64,000 bases of DNA from Gigantopelta aegis (GCF_016097555.1 NC_054708.1:4922293-4986292), one strand, 5' to 3'. Positions 46,864 through 58,296 are shown, numbered from the stretch's first letter. The notes: generated from the letters alone by a model not told the origin. Made by a program: numbers and translations.

Positions 46864-47338
46864 GAACACTCTTTAACACTGCATCTACATGATGAAACAT
46901 GAAAACAGGGATATCAAGTACTTCTGTAGATTTAATGGTAAAGCCTATACCTACATGTACACAGGGATGCCCCTAGTGGAGGGGAGAACACTCTTTAACA
47001 CTGCATCTACATGATGAAACATGAAAACAGGGATATCAAGTACTTCTGTAGATTTAATGGTAAAGCCTATACCTACATGTACACAGGGATGCCCCTAGTG
47101 GAGGGGAGAACACTCTTTAACACTGCATCTACATGATGAAACATGAAAACAGGGATATCAAGTACTTCTGTAGATTTAATGGTAAAGCCTATACCTACAT
47201 GTACACAGGGATGCCCCTAGTGGAGGGGGGATGTAAAGCCTATACCTACATGTACACAGGGATGCCCCTAGTGGAGGGGGGATGTAAAGCCTATACCTAC
47301 ATGTACACAGGGATGCCCCTAGTGGAGGGGGGATGTAA
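46864..47338. repeat. Two-level tandem repeat (122 bp x3, then 51 bp x3)
   Basis: Three 122-bp copies start at 46864, 46986 and 47108 ('gaacactctttaacactgca'). The last third of the unit ('gtaaagcctatacctacatg' to 'ccctagtggagggg') then repeats alone with period 51 at 47231, 47282 and 47333. Confidence 0.94.
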
Positions 47339-47369
47339 AGTTGCAGACCCTAGATTCAATCCATGAAAA

Positions 47370-48150
47370 TGGACACCGAATTTAATGCATTACAAGTGAG
47401 AATGTCATCAAGTTTCAGACATTATGAGCGAGAATCTCATCAAGTGTAGTACATTAAGAGTGAGAAGTTTGTCAAGGGTAATGCATTACAAGTGAGAATG
47501 TCATCAAGTTTCAGACATTATGAACGAGAATCTCATCAAGTGTAGTACATTAAGAGATAGAAGTTTGTCAAGGGTAATGCATTACAAGTGAGAATGTTAT
47601 TAAGTGTAATACAAAAGATATGAAATACATTATGTGTGATAACGTCATTAGTTTTAATACGTTAAAGGTGAGAATGTCATCATGAGTAATACAATATGAA
47701 TCCTAATGTCATCAAGTGTCAAATACAAGTGAGAATGTTATCACGTGTAAGACATTACGAGTGAAAATATAATCATGTATAATAGATTACGAGTGAAAAT
47801 ATCAAGTATAACAGATTACGATTGATGATGTCATGAAGTGTAAGACATTATGAGTGAAAATATCATCAAGTATAACAGATTACGAGTGAAAATGTAATCA
47901 AGTATAATAGATTAAAAGTGAAAATATCAAGTATAATAGATTGAGTGAAAATATGTATAACAGATTACAAGTGAAAATATGTATAATAGATTACAAGTGA
48001 AAATATAAAGTATAATAGATTATGAGTCAAAATATAAAGTATAACAGATTAAAAGTGAAAATTTCAAGTGTAATAGACTATGAGTGAAAATATCAAGTAT
48101 AATAGATTACGAGTGAAAATATCAAGTATAATAGACCATGAGTGATAAAG
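47370..48150. repeat. Degenerate ~30-bp repeat
   Basis: Some 25 diverged copies of 'acgagtgaaaatatcaagta' / 'taatagatt' and 'acaagtgagaatgtcatcaa'. Ends at the exon at 48171, whose first plus-strand bases 'cgagtgataatgtc' resemble the unit. Confidence 0.85.
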
Positions 48151-48170
48151 TCGTGAAGTGCAACTCTCAC

Positions 48171-48266
48171 CTTTCGAGTGATAATGTCTGGGACAACAGC
48201 GAGCTGTAATGACATTTCATTTTTGTCTTTGAAAGTCATAATGGCATCGATACTTCCTTCACGGAA
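48171..48266 (-). CDS. Thyroglobulin-domain membrane protein, SEA-like exon (C-terminal half)
   Basis: A 96-nt exon between ctcttttacag and AAG|GTGAGAG, phase 0 at both ends. It encodes FREGSIDAIMTFKDKNEMSL then QLAVVPDIITRK. F-R-E-G-S-I-x-A-x-x-x-F matches the core of SEA domains (F-x-x-G-S-V-x-V-x-x-x-V-x-F), which sit close to the membrane as here. The SEA call is tentative because the central part of the domain is not seen: the preceding exon at 51333-51420 ends in phase 2 and does not join it. Confidence 0.72.
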
Positions 48267-48532
48267 CTGTAAAAGAGAAACTTACTTTAGAGTTCATAAT
48301 ACAATATATAGTTTAATCAGTAATGTGATATAGTCCATTTCATAGTAAACTCATTGTATAAATTATAGTACTAGTACTAAGTACTGCACTATGTTACCAA
48401 TATAACAAGAGACACATTATTAAATAGTTAATAGTTAATCTGATTTTAGAATATGCTAGGTTTAATCTGAATAATTTGCCAAATTTTATTTCACAATTTA
48501 AGATTAGATTTATATAACGTTAAATTCATTAC
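48267..48532. other. Intron segment, no feature recognised
   Basis: AT-rich; no exon with paired splice sites. Confidence 0.4.
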
Positions 48533-50292
48533 ACCCAGCCCACCTGACAAACTGAGTTCTACATTGAATACCAGTCATTATACGTACACACCCAGCCCAC
48601 CTGACAGAGTTCTACATTGAATACCAGTCATTATACGTACACACCCAGCCCACCTGACAGAGTTCTACATTGAATACCAGTCATTATACGTACACACCCA
48701 GCCCACCTGACAGAGTTCTACATTGAATACCAGTCATTATACGTACACACCCAGCCCACCTGACAAACTGAAGATTCTCTACATCGAATTCCAGTCATTA
48801 NNNNNNNNNNNNNNNNNNNNNNNNNNNNNNNNNNNNNNNNNNNNNNNNNNNNNNNNNNNNNNNNNNNNNNNNNNNNNNNNNNNNNNNNNNNNNNNNNNNN
48901 NNNNNNNNNNNNNNNNNNNNNNNNNNNNNNNNNNNNNNNNNNNNNNNNNNNNNNNNNNNNNNNNNNNNNNNNNNNNNNNNNNNNNNNNNNNNNNNNNNNN
49001 CCACCCCACCTGACAAACTGAACATTCTCTACACTGAATACCAGTCATTATATGTACACACCCAGCCCACCTGACAAACTGAACATTCTCTACATCGAAT
49101 ACCAGTCATTATATGTACACACCCAGCCCACCTGACAAACTGAACATTCTCTACATCGAATACCAGTCATTATATGTACACACCCAGCCCACCTGACAAA
49201 CTGAACATTCTCTACATGAATACCAGTCATTATATGTACACACCCAGCCCACCTGACAAACTGAACATTCTCTACACTGAATACCAGTCATTATACGTAC
49301 ACACCCAGCCCACCTGACAAACTGAACATTCTTCTACATCGAATACCAGTCATTATACGTACACACCCAGCCCACCTGACAGAGTTCTACATTGAATACC
49401 AGTCATTATACGTACACACCCAGCCCACCTGACAAACTGAATACCAGATTCTCTACACTGAATACCAGTCATTATACGTACACACCCAGCCCACCTGACA
49501 GAGTTCTACATTGAATACCAGTCATTATACGTACACACCCAGCCCACCTGACAAACTGAACATTCTCTACACTGAATACCAGTCATTATACGTACACACC
49601 CAGCCCACCTGACAAACTGAACATTCTCTACATCGAATACCAGTCATTATATGTACACACCCAGCCCACCTGACAAACTGAACATTCTCTACACGAATAC
49701 CAGTCATTATGTACACACCCAGCCCACCTGACAGAGTGAACATTCTCTACATCGAATACCAGTCATTATACGTACACACCCAGCCCACCTGACAAACTGA
49801 ACATTCTCTACATCGAATACCAGTCATTATACGTACACACCCACCCCACCTGACAGAGTTCTAACTGACCAGTCATTATCGTCTACAGTTCTACATTGAA
49901 TACCAGTCATTATACGTACACACCCATGACAGAGTTCTACATTGAATACCAGTCATTATACGTACACACCCAGCCCACCTGACAAACTGAACATTCTCTA
50001 CATCGAATACCAGTCATTATACGTACACACCCAGCCCACCTGACAAACTGAACATTCTCTACACTGAATACCAGTCATTATACGTACACACCCAGCCCAC
50101 CTGACAAACTGAACATTCTCTACATGAATACCAGTCATTATACGTACACACCCAGCCCACCTGACAAACTGAACATTCTCTACACTGAATACCAGTCATT
50201 ATATGTACACACCCAGCCCACCTACAAACTGAACATTCTCTACATGAATACCAGTCATTATACGTACACACCCACCCCACCTGACAAACTGA
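48533..50292. repeat. 61-bp minisatellite containing the N gap
   Basis: About 25 visible copies of 'acccagcccacctgacaaac' plus 'tgaacattctctacatcgaa' and 'taccagtcattatacgtaca'. Shortened units read 'ctgacagagttctacattga'. The N run at 48801-49000 interrupts it; the true array length is unknown. Confidence 0.95.
48801..49000. other. Assembly gap (200 N)
   Basis: A round-length run of N in the middle of the 61-bp array; probably of arbitrary size. Confidence 0.99.
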
Positions 50293-51332
50293 AAGAGAGA
50301 TGTACATCTTTGTATTTATCTCATAAGAACATTTTGTTTTAAACATCTTGATTATCAATATTTCTAGTCAATTTAAAATTGATTTGCAACTACTGTTTAA
50401 TTTTTTTAAATTGTGTAGCGATCTCTGAAACTTGCGTAATGAATCGCAACATGATACTGAACAAAATGTTCCCTGCCATATGTCTTATAAAGCCGTGCCT
50501 TTAAGCAAAATAATATTTAATACAGTGCATTTTAAACAGTTTTTAACTACAGATGTTATGGGACAAATTTACAAAAACAAGTTTTACCTTATACACAATG
50601 TCATGTACAATGTAGCTACATATTACAATGCTAAAACACTTATGTTTAAGAAAAAACAGGCTTCATAAATTCGGCCCTAAGTATCTAACATAATGATTAT
50701 TGCAAACATTGGATATGCATAATTAGTTGGAATGAGAGAAGACTGAAGGCAATGTATCCTATCACCTATCACACCCTGCTGTTGAGTAGCAGTCAGACAA
50801 CACCAAACAAGTCGATTACCAATGCGTCTTTCTAAGTGATGTCATTTTACTATGCTAAAGTTTTTATTGTTCAGTTTCATATATACCTAGGATCAAATGA
50901 CACACATCCAGAGATTAATGTCGAGAACCTTTTTAAAACAAAAAAAGGAAAAACTATGATAATTATAAGAAAAAAATAACTGTATTTTGGTTTTTATTTC
51001 TGAAATGTTTACAGAATGATTATTATATAAATAAAAACTGAAGACTTTTTTTTTGGAGGGGTGGGGGGGGGGGTCTCTCGATAACAGTAACCACCATTTA
51101 AATTAATTTACAAACTCTTCTAAACCAGACACCCATGGGACTATGTAAAAAGTCTAGATATCTAGATGAGGAAAGTTATGTTCTATAATTATGATATTTA
51201 ATCATGAGTCTTAAGGACTGTGACAACTGTCCAGTTTTGAGGGAATTCCAATTTACTGAGGGTCCCGTTTTGAGAGGTTTCACAGTTATGATTACAAATG
51301 TTTATAAGTTTTCTATATTAAATATATCTCAC
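50293..51332. other. Intron with a small foldback element
   Basis: 50560-50678 is a palindromic element ('gggacaaatttacaaaaaca' against the complement of 'cttcataaattcggccc') related to 57018-57111. 51045-51072 has T and G runs. I looked for the missing exon here and did not find one. Confidence 0.5.
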
Positions 51333-51420
51333 CTCTCAAACTCTGCCTCTCTTCCTCTTATTCTGCTGAACGGCTGGTTGAACTTGATCCGCACTGTCAC
51401 TGACAATGTCTCATTTCGAA
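51333..51420 (-). CDS. Thyroglobulin-domain membrane protein, SEA-like exon (N-terminal part)
   Basis: An 88-nt exon between gtatttttcag and GAGAG|GTGAGA. It enters in phase 1 (matching the previous exon) and leaves in phase 2. It encodes RNETLSVTVRIKFNQPF then SRIRGREAEFE. An alternating hydrophobic strand L-S-V-T-V-R-I-K-F followed by a charged helix fits the start of a SEA-like domain. The next exon found (48266) needs phase 0, so at least one exon is missing between. Confidence 0.7.
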
Positions 51421-51801
51421 CTGAAAAATACACAATATCAAACATGAGATGTAGTCAATGGAAACATACATGTATATTCTATAATAAATTTTAAAAAAGA
51501 AAAGAGTATAAATCTGTGCCAGTACTTCTGTCCTTTCACCACTGATATAACTAGGATTTTTGGGGGAAATAGTATGCGTGTGTGTGTGTGGGGGGGGGGG
51601 GGGGGGGGTGCACACATACTGTCCATTATACTATAAATTCCCAGTTTTACAATTATAAAAGATGGTGGATGGGGAAGTATGCTCCCCTCCCCATGATGAC
51701 CCCCTTGGCTTGGTTTGCCAGTGACTTCTGCTCGAGGTATGACAATGCTGTCCTAGACACACTAGTCGGCTATATGGACCGACTGTACACAACAGACTTT
51801 A
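51421..51801. other. Intron segment with (TG)n-(G)n run
   Basis: 51572-51608 is TG/G-rich low complexity. Nothing else recognised. Confidence 0.5.
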
Positions 51802-53452
51802 ATGGTTAGTGGCTAGAGACAGCAGTAAGTGAGGTGGCGTGACACGTCACCACTATATCACTACACAGTGGTTAGTGGCTAGAGACAGCAGTAAGTGAGG
51901 TGGCGTGACACGTCACCACTATATCACTACACAGTGGTTAGTGGCTAGAGACAGCAGTAAGTGAGGTGGAGTGACACGTCACCACTATATCACTACACAG
52001 TGGTTAGTGGCTAGAGACAGCAGTAAGTGAGGTGGAGTGACACGTCACCACTATATCACTACACAGTGGTTAGTGGCTAGAGACAGCAGTAAGTGAGGTG
52101 GCGTGACACGTCACCACTATATCACTACACAGTGGTTAGTGGCTAGAGACAGCAGTAAGTGAGGTGGCGTGACACGTCACCACTATATCACTACACAGTG
52201 GTTAGTGGCTAGAGACAGCAGTAAGTGAGGTGGTGTAACACATCACCACTATATCACTACACAGTGGTTAGTGGCTAGAGACAGCAGTAAGTGAGGTGGT
52301 GTTACACGTCCCACTATATCACTACACAGTGGTTAGTGGCTAGAGACAGCAGTAAGTGAGGTGGAGTGACACGTCACCGCTATATCACTACACAGTGGTT
52401 AGTGGCTAGAGACAGCAGTAAGTGAGGTGGCGTGACACGTCACCGCTATATCACTACACAGTGGTTAGTGGCTAGAGACAGCAGTAAGTGAGGTGGCGTG
52501 ACACGTCACCGCTATATCACTACACAGTAGTTAGTGGCTAGAGACAGCAGTAAGTGAGGTGGCGTGACACGTCACCGCTATATCACTACACAGTGGTTAG
52601 TGGCTAGAGACAGCAGTAAGTGAGGTGGCGTGACACGTCACCGCTATATCACTACAGTGGTTAGTGGCTAGAGACAGCAGTAAGTGAGGTGGAGTGACAC
52701 GTCACCGCTATATCACTACACAGTGGTTAGTGGCTAGAGACAGCAGTAAGTGAGGTGGAGTGACACGTCACCGCTATATCACTACACAGTGGTTAGTGGC
52801 TAGAGACAGCAGTAAGTGAGGTGGAGTGACACGTCACCGCTATATCACTACACAGTGGTTAGTGGCTAGAGACAGCAGTAAGTGAGGTGGCGTGACACGT
52901 CACCGCTATATCACTACACAGTGGTTAGTGGCCAGAGACAGCAGTAAGTGAGGTGGCGTGACACGTCACCGCTATATCACTACACAGTGGTTAGTGGCTA
53001 GAGACAGCAGTAAGTGAGGTGGCGTGACACGTCACCGCTATATCACTACACAGTGGTTAGTGGCTAGAGACAGCAGTAAGTGAGGTGGCGTAACACGTCA
53101 CCGCTATATCACTACACAGTGGTTAGTGGCTAGAGACAGCAGTAAGTGAGGTGGCGTAACACGTCACCGCTATATCACTACACAGTGGTTAGTGGCTAGA
53201 GACAGCAGTAAGTGAGGTGGCGTGACACGTCACCGCTATATCACTACACAGTGGTTAGTGGCTAGAGACAGCAGTAAGTGAGGTGGCGTGACACGTCACC
53301 GCTATATCACTACATAGTGGTTAGTGGCTAGAGACAGCAGTAAGTGAGGTGGCGTAACACGTCACCACTATATCACTACACAGTGGTTAGTGGCTAGAGA
53401 CAGCAGTAAGTGAGGTGGTGTAACACATCACCACTGTATCACTACACAGTGA
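51802..53452. repeat. 66-bp minisatellite with a palindrome in each unit
   Basis: About 25 copies of 'gtggttagtggctagagaca' plus 'gcagtaagtgaggtggcgtg' and 'acacgtcaccactatatcac'. Left copies have 'caccacta' and right copies 'caccgcta', with local switching of 'gcg'/'gag'. Each unit holds the imperfect 19-bp palindrome GGTGGCGTGACACGTCACC. Confidence 0.96.
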
Positions 53453-53733
53453 GGGGCGGGACGTAGCCCAGTGGTAAAACGCACACCTGATGCGCAGCCC
53501 ATCTAAGATCTATATCTCAGTTCAGCCAGTGCACCGTGACTAGTATATCAAAAACCGTGGTATGTGCTATCCTGTCTGTGGGATGGTGCATATAAAAGAT
53601 CCCATGATACTAAAGGAAAAATGTAGCAGGTTTCCTTTCTATGACTGTCAAAATTACCATATGTTTGACATCCAGTAGCCGATGATTAATAAATCAATGT
53701 GCTGTAATGGTGTCATTAAAGAAAACAAACAAA
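53453..53733 (+). mobile_element. Full-length SINE at the end of the 66-bp array
   Basis: Head 'ggcgggacgtagcccagtgg', body 'aaccgtggtatgtgctatcc', 3' domain 'gacatccagtagccgatgat', tail 'gtcattaaagaaaacaaaca'. The flanks cactacacagtga (53440-53452) and cactacacaatga (53734-53746) are a 13-bp duplication of array sequence with one mismatch. Confidence 0.93.
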
Positions 53734-53735
53734 CA

Positions 53736-54061
53736 CTACACAATGAAGGGTGGACAGGGGCTATCCAGGCAGGCAGACTACACAATGAAGGGTGGACAGG
53801 GGCTATCCAGGCAGGCAGACTACACAATGAAGGGTGGACAGGGGCTATCCAGGCAGGCAGACTACACAATGAAGGGTGGACAGGGGCTATCCAGGCAGGC
53901 AGACTACACAATGAAGGGTGGACAGGGGCTATCCAGGCAGGCAGACTACACAATGAAGGGTGGACAGGGGCTATCCAGGCAGGCAGACTACACAATGAAG
54001 GGTGGACAGGGGCTATCCAGGCAGGCAGACTACACAATGAAGGGTGTACAGGCAGGCAGAC
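53736..54061. repeat. 42-bp minisatellite
   Basis: About 7.5 near-identical copies of 'ctacacaatgaagggtggac' plus 'aggggctatccaggcaggcaga'. Its unit begins with the right-hand target duplication of the SINE. Confidence 0.96.
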
Positions 54062-54647
54062 ATTAATGGCTTAATGTGCTTTGATAAAAGCTGATTCTTC
54101 CCTCAAGCAGCAAGTCGTCTTTTATATATACTTTGTCACACTGATCAGCCATTGATAAACCTATATCACTCGAAGTCCGATTAGGAAACCACAATACATG
54201 GATTAAACCAAATTTATTATGGCTGCCTGAAAGAGACTAATTGTGTATATATATATTTTCAAATTTACTTGCTTGCTTTTCACTGTTTTTGTTTTTTATC
54301 CCGGTTTTCAGCCAGTGATATTGTTTAGTAGGGATAACCCTCACTGTAAACAAGTTCATTACTACATGTGTTTTAACAATTAGTTTTTAACAAACATTTA
54401 TATTTACATATATTTATATTTAAGTAATTGAAGTATGCGTCAAATAAATGAATATCAACTTATCTGACTGTTGGCATATAGGACAAATGTTTTTTGCTGT
54501 ATAATGAAATCTATTTTCAACAAAAGCTACTTTCCACATTATAAATCTTCAATCTAGATCTAGATAAAGGCTACTTCCCACATCACAAATCTTCAATCTA
54601 TATAAAAAGGTACTTTCTACATTACATATCTGTACTAATGTATTCAC
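54062..54647. other. Intron segment, no feature recognised
   Basis: AT-rich. A short duplicated 'tacttcccacat...aaatcttcaatcta' motif near 54530-54600 is the only structure. Confidence 0.45.
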
Positions 54648-54851
54648 CACATATTTCATCTTCTTCAACTTCCATAGTCTTTCGTCCAAATCCATCAACG
54701 CACCAGCAGTACTCCCCGATACACTGTTTTGGATCAAACAATCCATTGGTACAAGTTGGCATGGGGATGTCAGAATCTCCGTTCATCAGTCGGTCTCGGG
54801 CTTTGTCAGAGAATTTCTGACACATTTCTATTTCACAAAGAGTGTGAGACA
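54648..54851 (-). CDS. Thyroglobulin-domain membrane protein, second thyroglobulin type-1 exon
   Basis: A 204-nt exon between ttttccttgcag and TGTG|GTGAAT, phase 1 at both ends. The encoded TY domain has its Cys pattern: C-E-I-E-M-C near the start, P-T-C-T-N-G-L-F-D-P-K-Q-C, then the family hallmark Y-C-W-C-V-D-G-F-G, and a last Cys in E-D-E-I-C. TY domains often inhibit cysteine or aspartic peptidases or mediate adhesion; the role here is unknown. The donor choice follows phase: the exon is 68 codons and joins exon 51420 as V-R-N-E-T. Confidence 0.85.
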
Positions 54852-54901
54852 CTGCAAGGAAAACAAATATTGAAATAATTACCAGTGTAATGTGGCATCT
54901 A

Positions 54902-55068
54902 AGGGCAGGATCTAGCTCAGTAAGTAGAGTGCTCGCCTGAGGTGCTTCGGTTCAAGGAGCAATCCCTACCAGAGCCCCATGACTACCAAATGTTTGATAT
55001 CCAATAGCTGATGATTAATAAATCAATGTTCTCTAGTGGTGTCATTAAACAAACAAACTTTAACATTT
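54902..55068 (+). mobile_element. SINE, internally deleted
   Basis: Head 'ggatctagctcagtaagtag' and 'agtgctcgcctgaggtgctt', B-box-like 'cggttcaaggagcaatccct', then directly the 3' domain 'aatgtttgatatccaatagc' and tail 'gtcattaaacaaacaaactt'. Only about 165 bp; the central body is missing. Confidence 0.88.
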
Positions 55069-55185
55069 TACAAAACTTTCTACGCCAATTGCAGTTGAAC
55101 ATGCCCAAGTGGCTATCTGTCTTAACCAGCCAGGTGTTCAAGCCAGAATGTTTTTCTATTTTAGGTTACGTCTCTTAAGAGATCA
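55069..55185. other. Short spacer
   Basis: Nothing recognised. Confidence 0.4.
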
Positions 55186-55308
55186 CTTTTTAGGGGTGGT
55201 GGTAGGTGATTAAGTTAAACTTTGCCTAATGGGCAACCAATGGGAATCGATCCCAAACTGACCACACATCATATGATCGCTTTACCACTAGGCTACATCC
55301 CGCCCCTG
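55186..55308 (-). mobile_element. SINE 5' fragment
   Basis: Complement of the SINE head: 'cgctttaccactaggctaca' and 'tcccgcccc', with 'aatgggaatcgatcccaaac'. It ends exactly where the 121-bp array begins. Confidence 0.8.
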
Positions 55309-56876
55309 CTTGGTGATTACCTAGACTATATCCCTCATCACTAGATATCTATATTAGGTGACCATAGTAAATATTGATCTATTACTGGACTATTTAAAGC
55401 CACAGAGACACAATACAGAGAATCCCCTGGTTGGTGATTACCTAGACTATATCCCACATCACTAGATATCTATATTAGGTGACCATAGTAAATATTGATC
55501 TATTACTGGACTATTTAAAGCCACAGAGACACAATACAGAGAATCCCCTGGTTGGTGATTACCTAGACTATATCCCACATCACTAGATATCTATATTAGG
55601 TGACCATAGTAAATATTGATCTATTACTGGACTATTTAAAGCCACAGAGACACAATACAGATAATACCCTGGTTGGTGATTACCTAGACTATATCCCACA
55701 TCACTAGATATCTATATTAGGTGACCATAGTAAATATTGATCTATTACTGGACTATTTAAAGCCACAGAGACACAATACAGAGAATCCCCTGGTTGGTGA
55801 TTACCTAGACTATATCCCACATCACTAGATATCTATATTAGGTGACCATAGTAAATATTGATCTATTACTGGACTATTTAAAGCCACAGAGACACAATAC
55901 AGAGAATCCCCTGGTTGGTGATTACCTAGACTATATCCCACATCACTAGATATCTATATTAGGTGACCATAGTAAATATTGATCTATTACTGGACTATTT
56001 AAAGCCACAGAGACACAATACAGAGAATCCCCTGGTTGGTGATTACTTAGACTATATCCCACATCACTAGATATCTATATTAGGTGACCATAGTAAATAT
56101 TGATCTATTACTGGACTATTTAAAGCCACAGAGACACAATACAGAGAATCCCCTGGTTGGTGATTACCTAGACTACATCCCACATCACTAGATATCTATA
56201 TTAGGTGACCATAGTAAATATTGATCTATTACTGGACTATTTAAAGCCACAGAGACACAATACAGATAATCCCCTGGTTGGTGATTACCTAGACTATATC
56301 CCTCATCACTAGATATCTATATTAGGTGACCATAGTAAATATTGATCTATTACTGGACTATTTAAAGCCACAGAGACACAATACAGAGAATCCCCTGGTT
56401 GGTGATTACCTAGACTATATCCCACATCACTAGATATCTATATTAGGTGACCATAGTAAATATTGATCTATTACTGGACTATTTAAAGCCACAGAGACAC
56501 AATACAGAGAATCCCCTGGTTGGTGATTACCTAGACTATATCCCACATCACTAGATATCTATATTAGGTGACCATAGTAAATATTGATCTATTACTGGAC
56601 TATTTAAAGCCACAGAGACACAATACAGAGAATCCCCTGGTTGGTGATTACCTAGACTATATCCCACATCACTAGATATCTATATTAAATGACCATAGTA
56701 AATATTGATCTATTACTGGACTATTTAAAGCCACAGAGACACAATACAGAGAATCCCCTGGTTGGTGATTACCTAGACTATATCCCACATCACTAGATAT
56801 CTATATTAAGTGACCATAGTAAATATTGATCTATTACTGGACTATTTAAAGCCACAGAGACACAATACAGAGAATC
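55308..56876. repeat. 121-bp minisatellite
   Basis: Thirteen near-identical copies beginning 'ttggtgattacctagactat' and including 'actagatatctatattaggt' and 'agagacacaatacagagaat'. A handful of substitutions separate units (ccctcat/cccacat, gag/gat), indicating recent homogenisation. Confidence 0.97.
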
Positions 56877-57222
56877 AGTGTGATCTCCTGGTTCTTATAA
56901 AGCAAAACAGAAATCTGATGAAGGGAGAAAGGTTTTTTGTTTTTAAGTCTTGTCAATTTTAAAATTAAAAACAATAAATTGACATGTAAAATTTAACATA
57001 TTCCTTTAATAAATGAAGGGCCAAATTTACAAAGCCTGTTTTAGACTTACATGCATGTAACTAAATGGATTTAAACACCTGCATTTAAGAAAAACAGATG
57101 TAAATTCGGTCAGAATAAATAGGTTAAAATACCTATTAATATTTTTAAGACTCTACAAAAATGTTCTCTCAATTTGTAGGAAAACAAATCCACAAGAACA
57201 CACAGTTGTCTTTGTTGCTTAC
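56877..57222. other. Intron with a foldback element
   Basis: 57018-57111 is a palindromic element: 'gggccaaatttacaaagcct' against the complement of 'aaacagatgtaaattcggtc'. Related to 50560-50678. Confidence 0.55.
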
Positions 57223-57393
57223 CTATATCACAGTCGTTGACAGTTTCTTTTGTGAGGAGGTCAACAAAGGTCACCCGACATGAGCATGGGTCGATGGTGC
57301 AGACTGCGCACGGGTTGCTGGGACAGGTCATGTTGGAGCACGACCTCGGGTCACACATCGGAGGAGCCTGGCCACTGGGACACACGGTCTTCA
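57223..57393 (-). CDS. Thyroglobulin-domain membrane protein, Cys-rich module 2
   Basis: A 171-nt exon between tttgtgttcag and GATATAG|GTAAGC, phase 1 at both ends. It encodes KTVCPSGQAPPMCDPRSC, NMTCPSNPCAVCTIDPCSCR, a VTFVDL strand and VNDCD. The spacing C-P-x-G ... C-x4-C-x3-C-P-x3-C ... C-x-C resembles the small 'CPxGxPxxxC..PC..xxCP..P.A.C' modules common in invertebrate secreted proteins, often next to TY or WAP domains. It is paralogous to the exon at 58902-59060. Joins the TY exon as D-C-D-I-V-S-H-T-L-C. Confidence 0.82.
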
Positions 57394-57821
57394 CTGAACA
57401 CAAAAAGTCAGGTCATTTTAACTACATTTTTAAACCAGTAATTAATAAATAAATATATTTCATAAATACAAATGTTTTGCTTTTTTGTTTGTTTTTTAAA
57501 AGCAAAATGACAGTAACACAACAAAATGAAATATATTTTTGCATTTCTATCAAAAAGAATTTTAAGAAAAAGGAAAAAAAAGAGAACAAAACACAAAAAC
57601 TAAACAGAGTCTCAAAGTCCTTAAGTGACAACACACAAAGTACTGAATACCTTACAAGCTTGAGCAGATATGCATGTTTAAGAAGAAGACATAATTAAAG
57701 GGGAATATGTGACAAGGAAGTTTCATGGAAACACAATATTCACAAGGAACACAAACTGTCGTGTGCAAGAGATGAGCTGCTGGTCACTGATCACTTGATG
57801 GACAAGAATTCTGAGAGTACT

Positions 57822-58134
57822 GGGCCCCACAAACCTGCTACGTTCAAGGGCCATAACTCTGTCAAACATGGATAAATGTTATGTTTGACAAAATTATGGC
57901 CCATGAATAAATTCATATGAATAGAAACAAACTTGATTCGGTCATAAACATGGGTCAAACTTGATGTATAATTCTACAAGATAAACCTATACATAAGAAA
58001 TTCAGCTCAATATCTTGAGGCTCTGTGAAAAAAGTCTGGAAACCTATATGTGGACAGACAGATGGACAGACAGACAGAAGGATGAACACGAAAACCTCTA
58101 GTCCCCTCCAGTTGGACCAGTAAGGGACTATTAA
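57822..58134. mobile_element. Dispersed repeat with a 55-bp hairpin
   Basis: Contains an inverted pair, 'gggccataactctgtcaaac' (57848) and its near-complement ending 57902, then 'gacagacagatggacagaca' and 'tagtcccctccagttggacc'. The phrases are typical of a widespread mollusc repeat; the family name is not known to me. Confidence 0.45.
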
Positions 58135-58296
58135 CTCTATTCAGTCACCGAAAATTTGCAGGCAGCATGTGAAAACGTTTTTGCTGACACCAATATAGTA
58201 TATGTCCATTATTACACTATTTATTACCATTAGGGACTGAGTAACAGGCAAAGACCAAACAATATATGACAACACTGAAACAGGTGAACAACATAC

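Noticed and set aside
45956-46902. 294-codon plus-strand open frame
   Set aside because: Lies wholly in the 63-bp array on the strand opposite the real gene; caused by unit length divisible by 3.
53654-54074. Repeat proteins of 14-residue units on both strands
   Set aside because: Produced by the 42-bp minisatellite; no start context, splice sites or flanking similarity.
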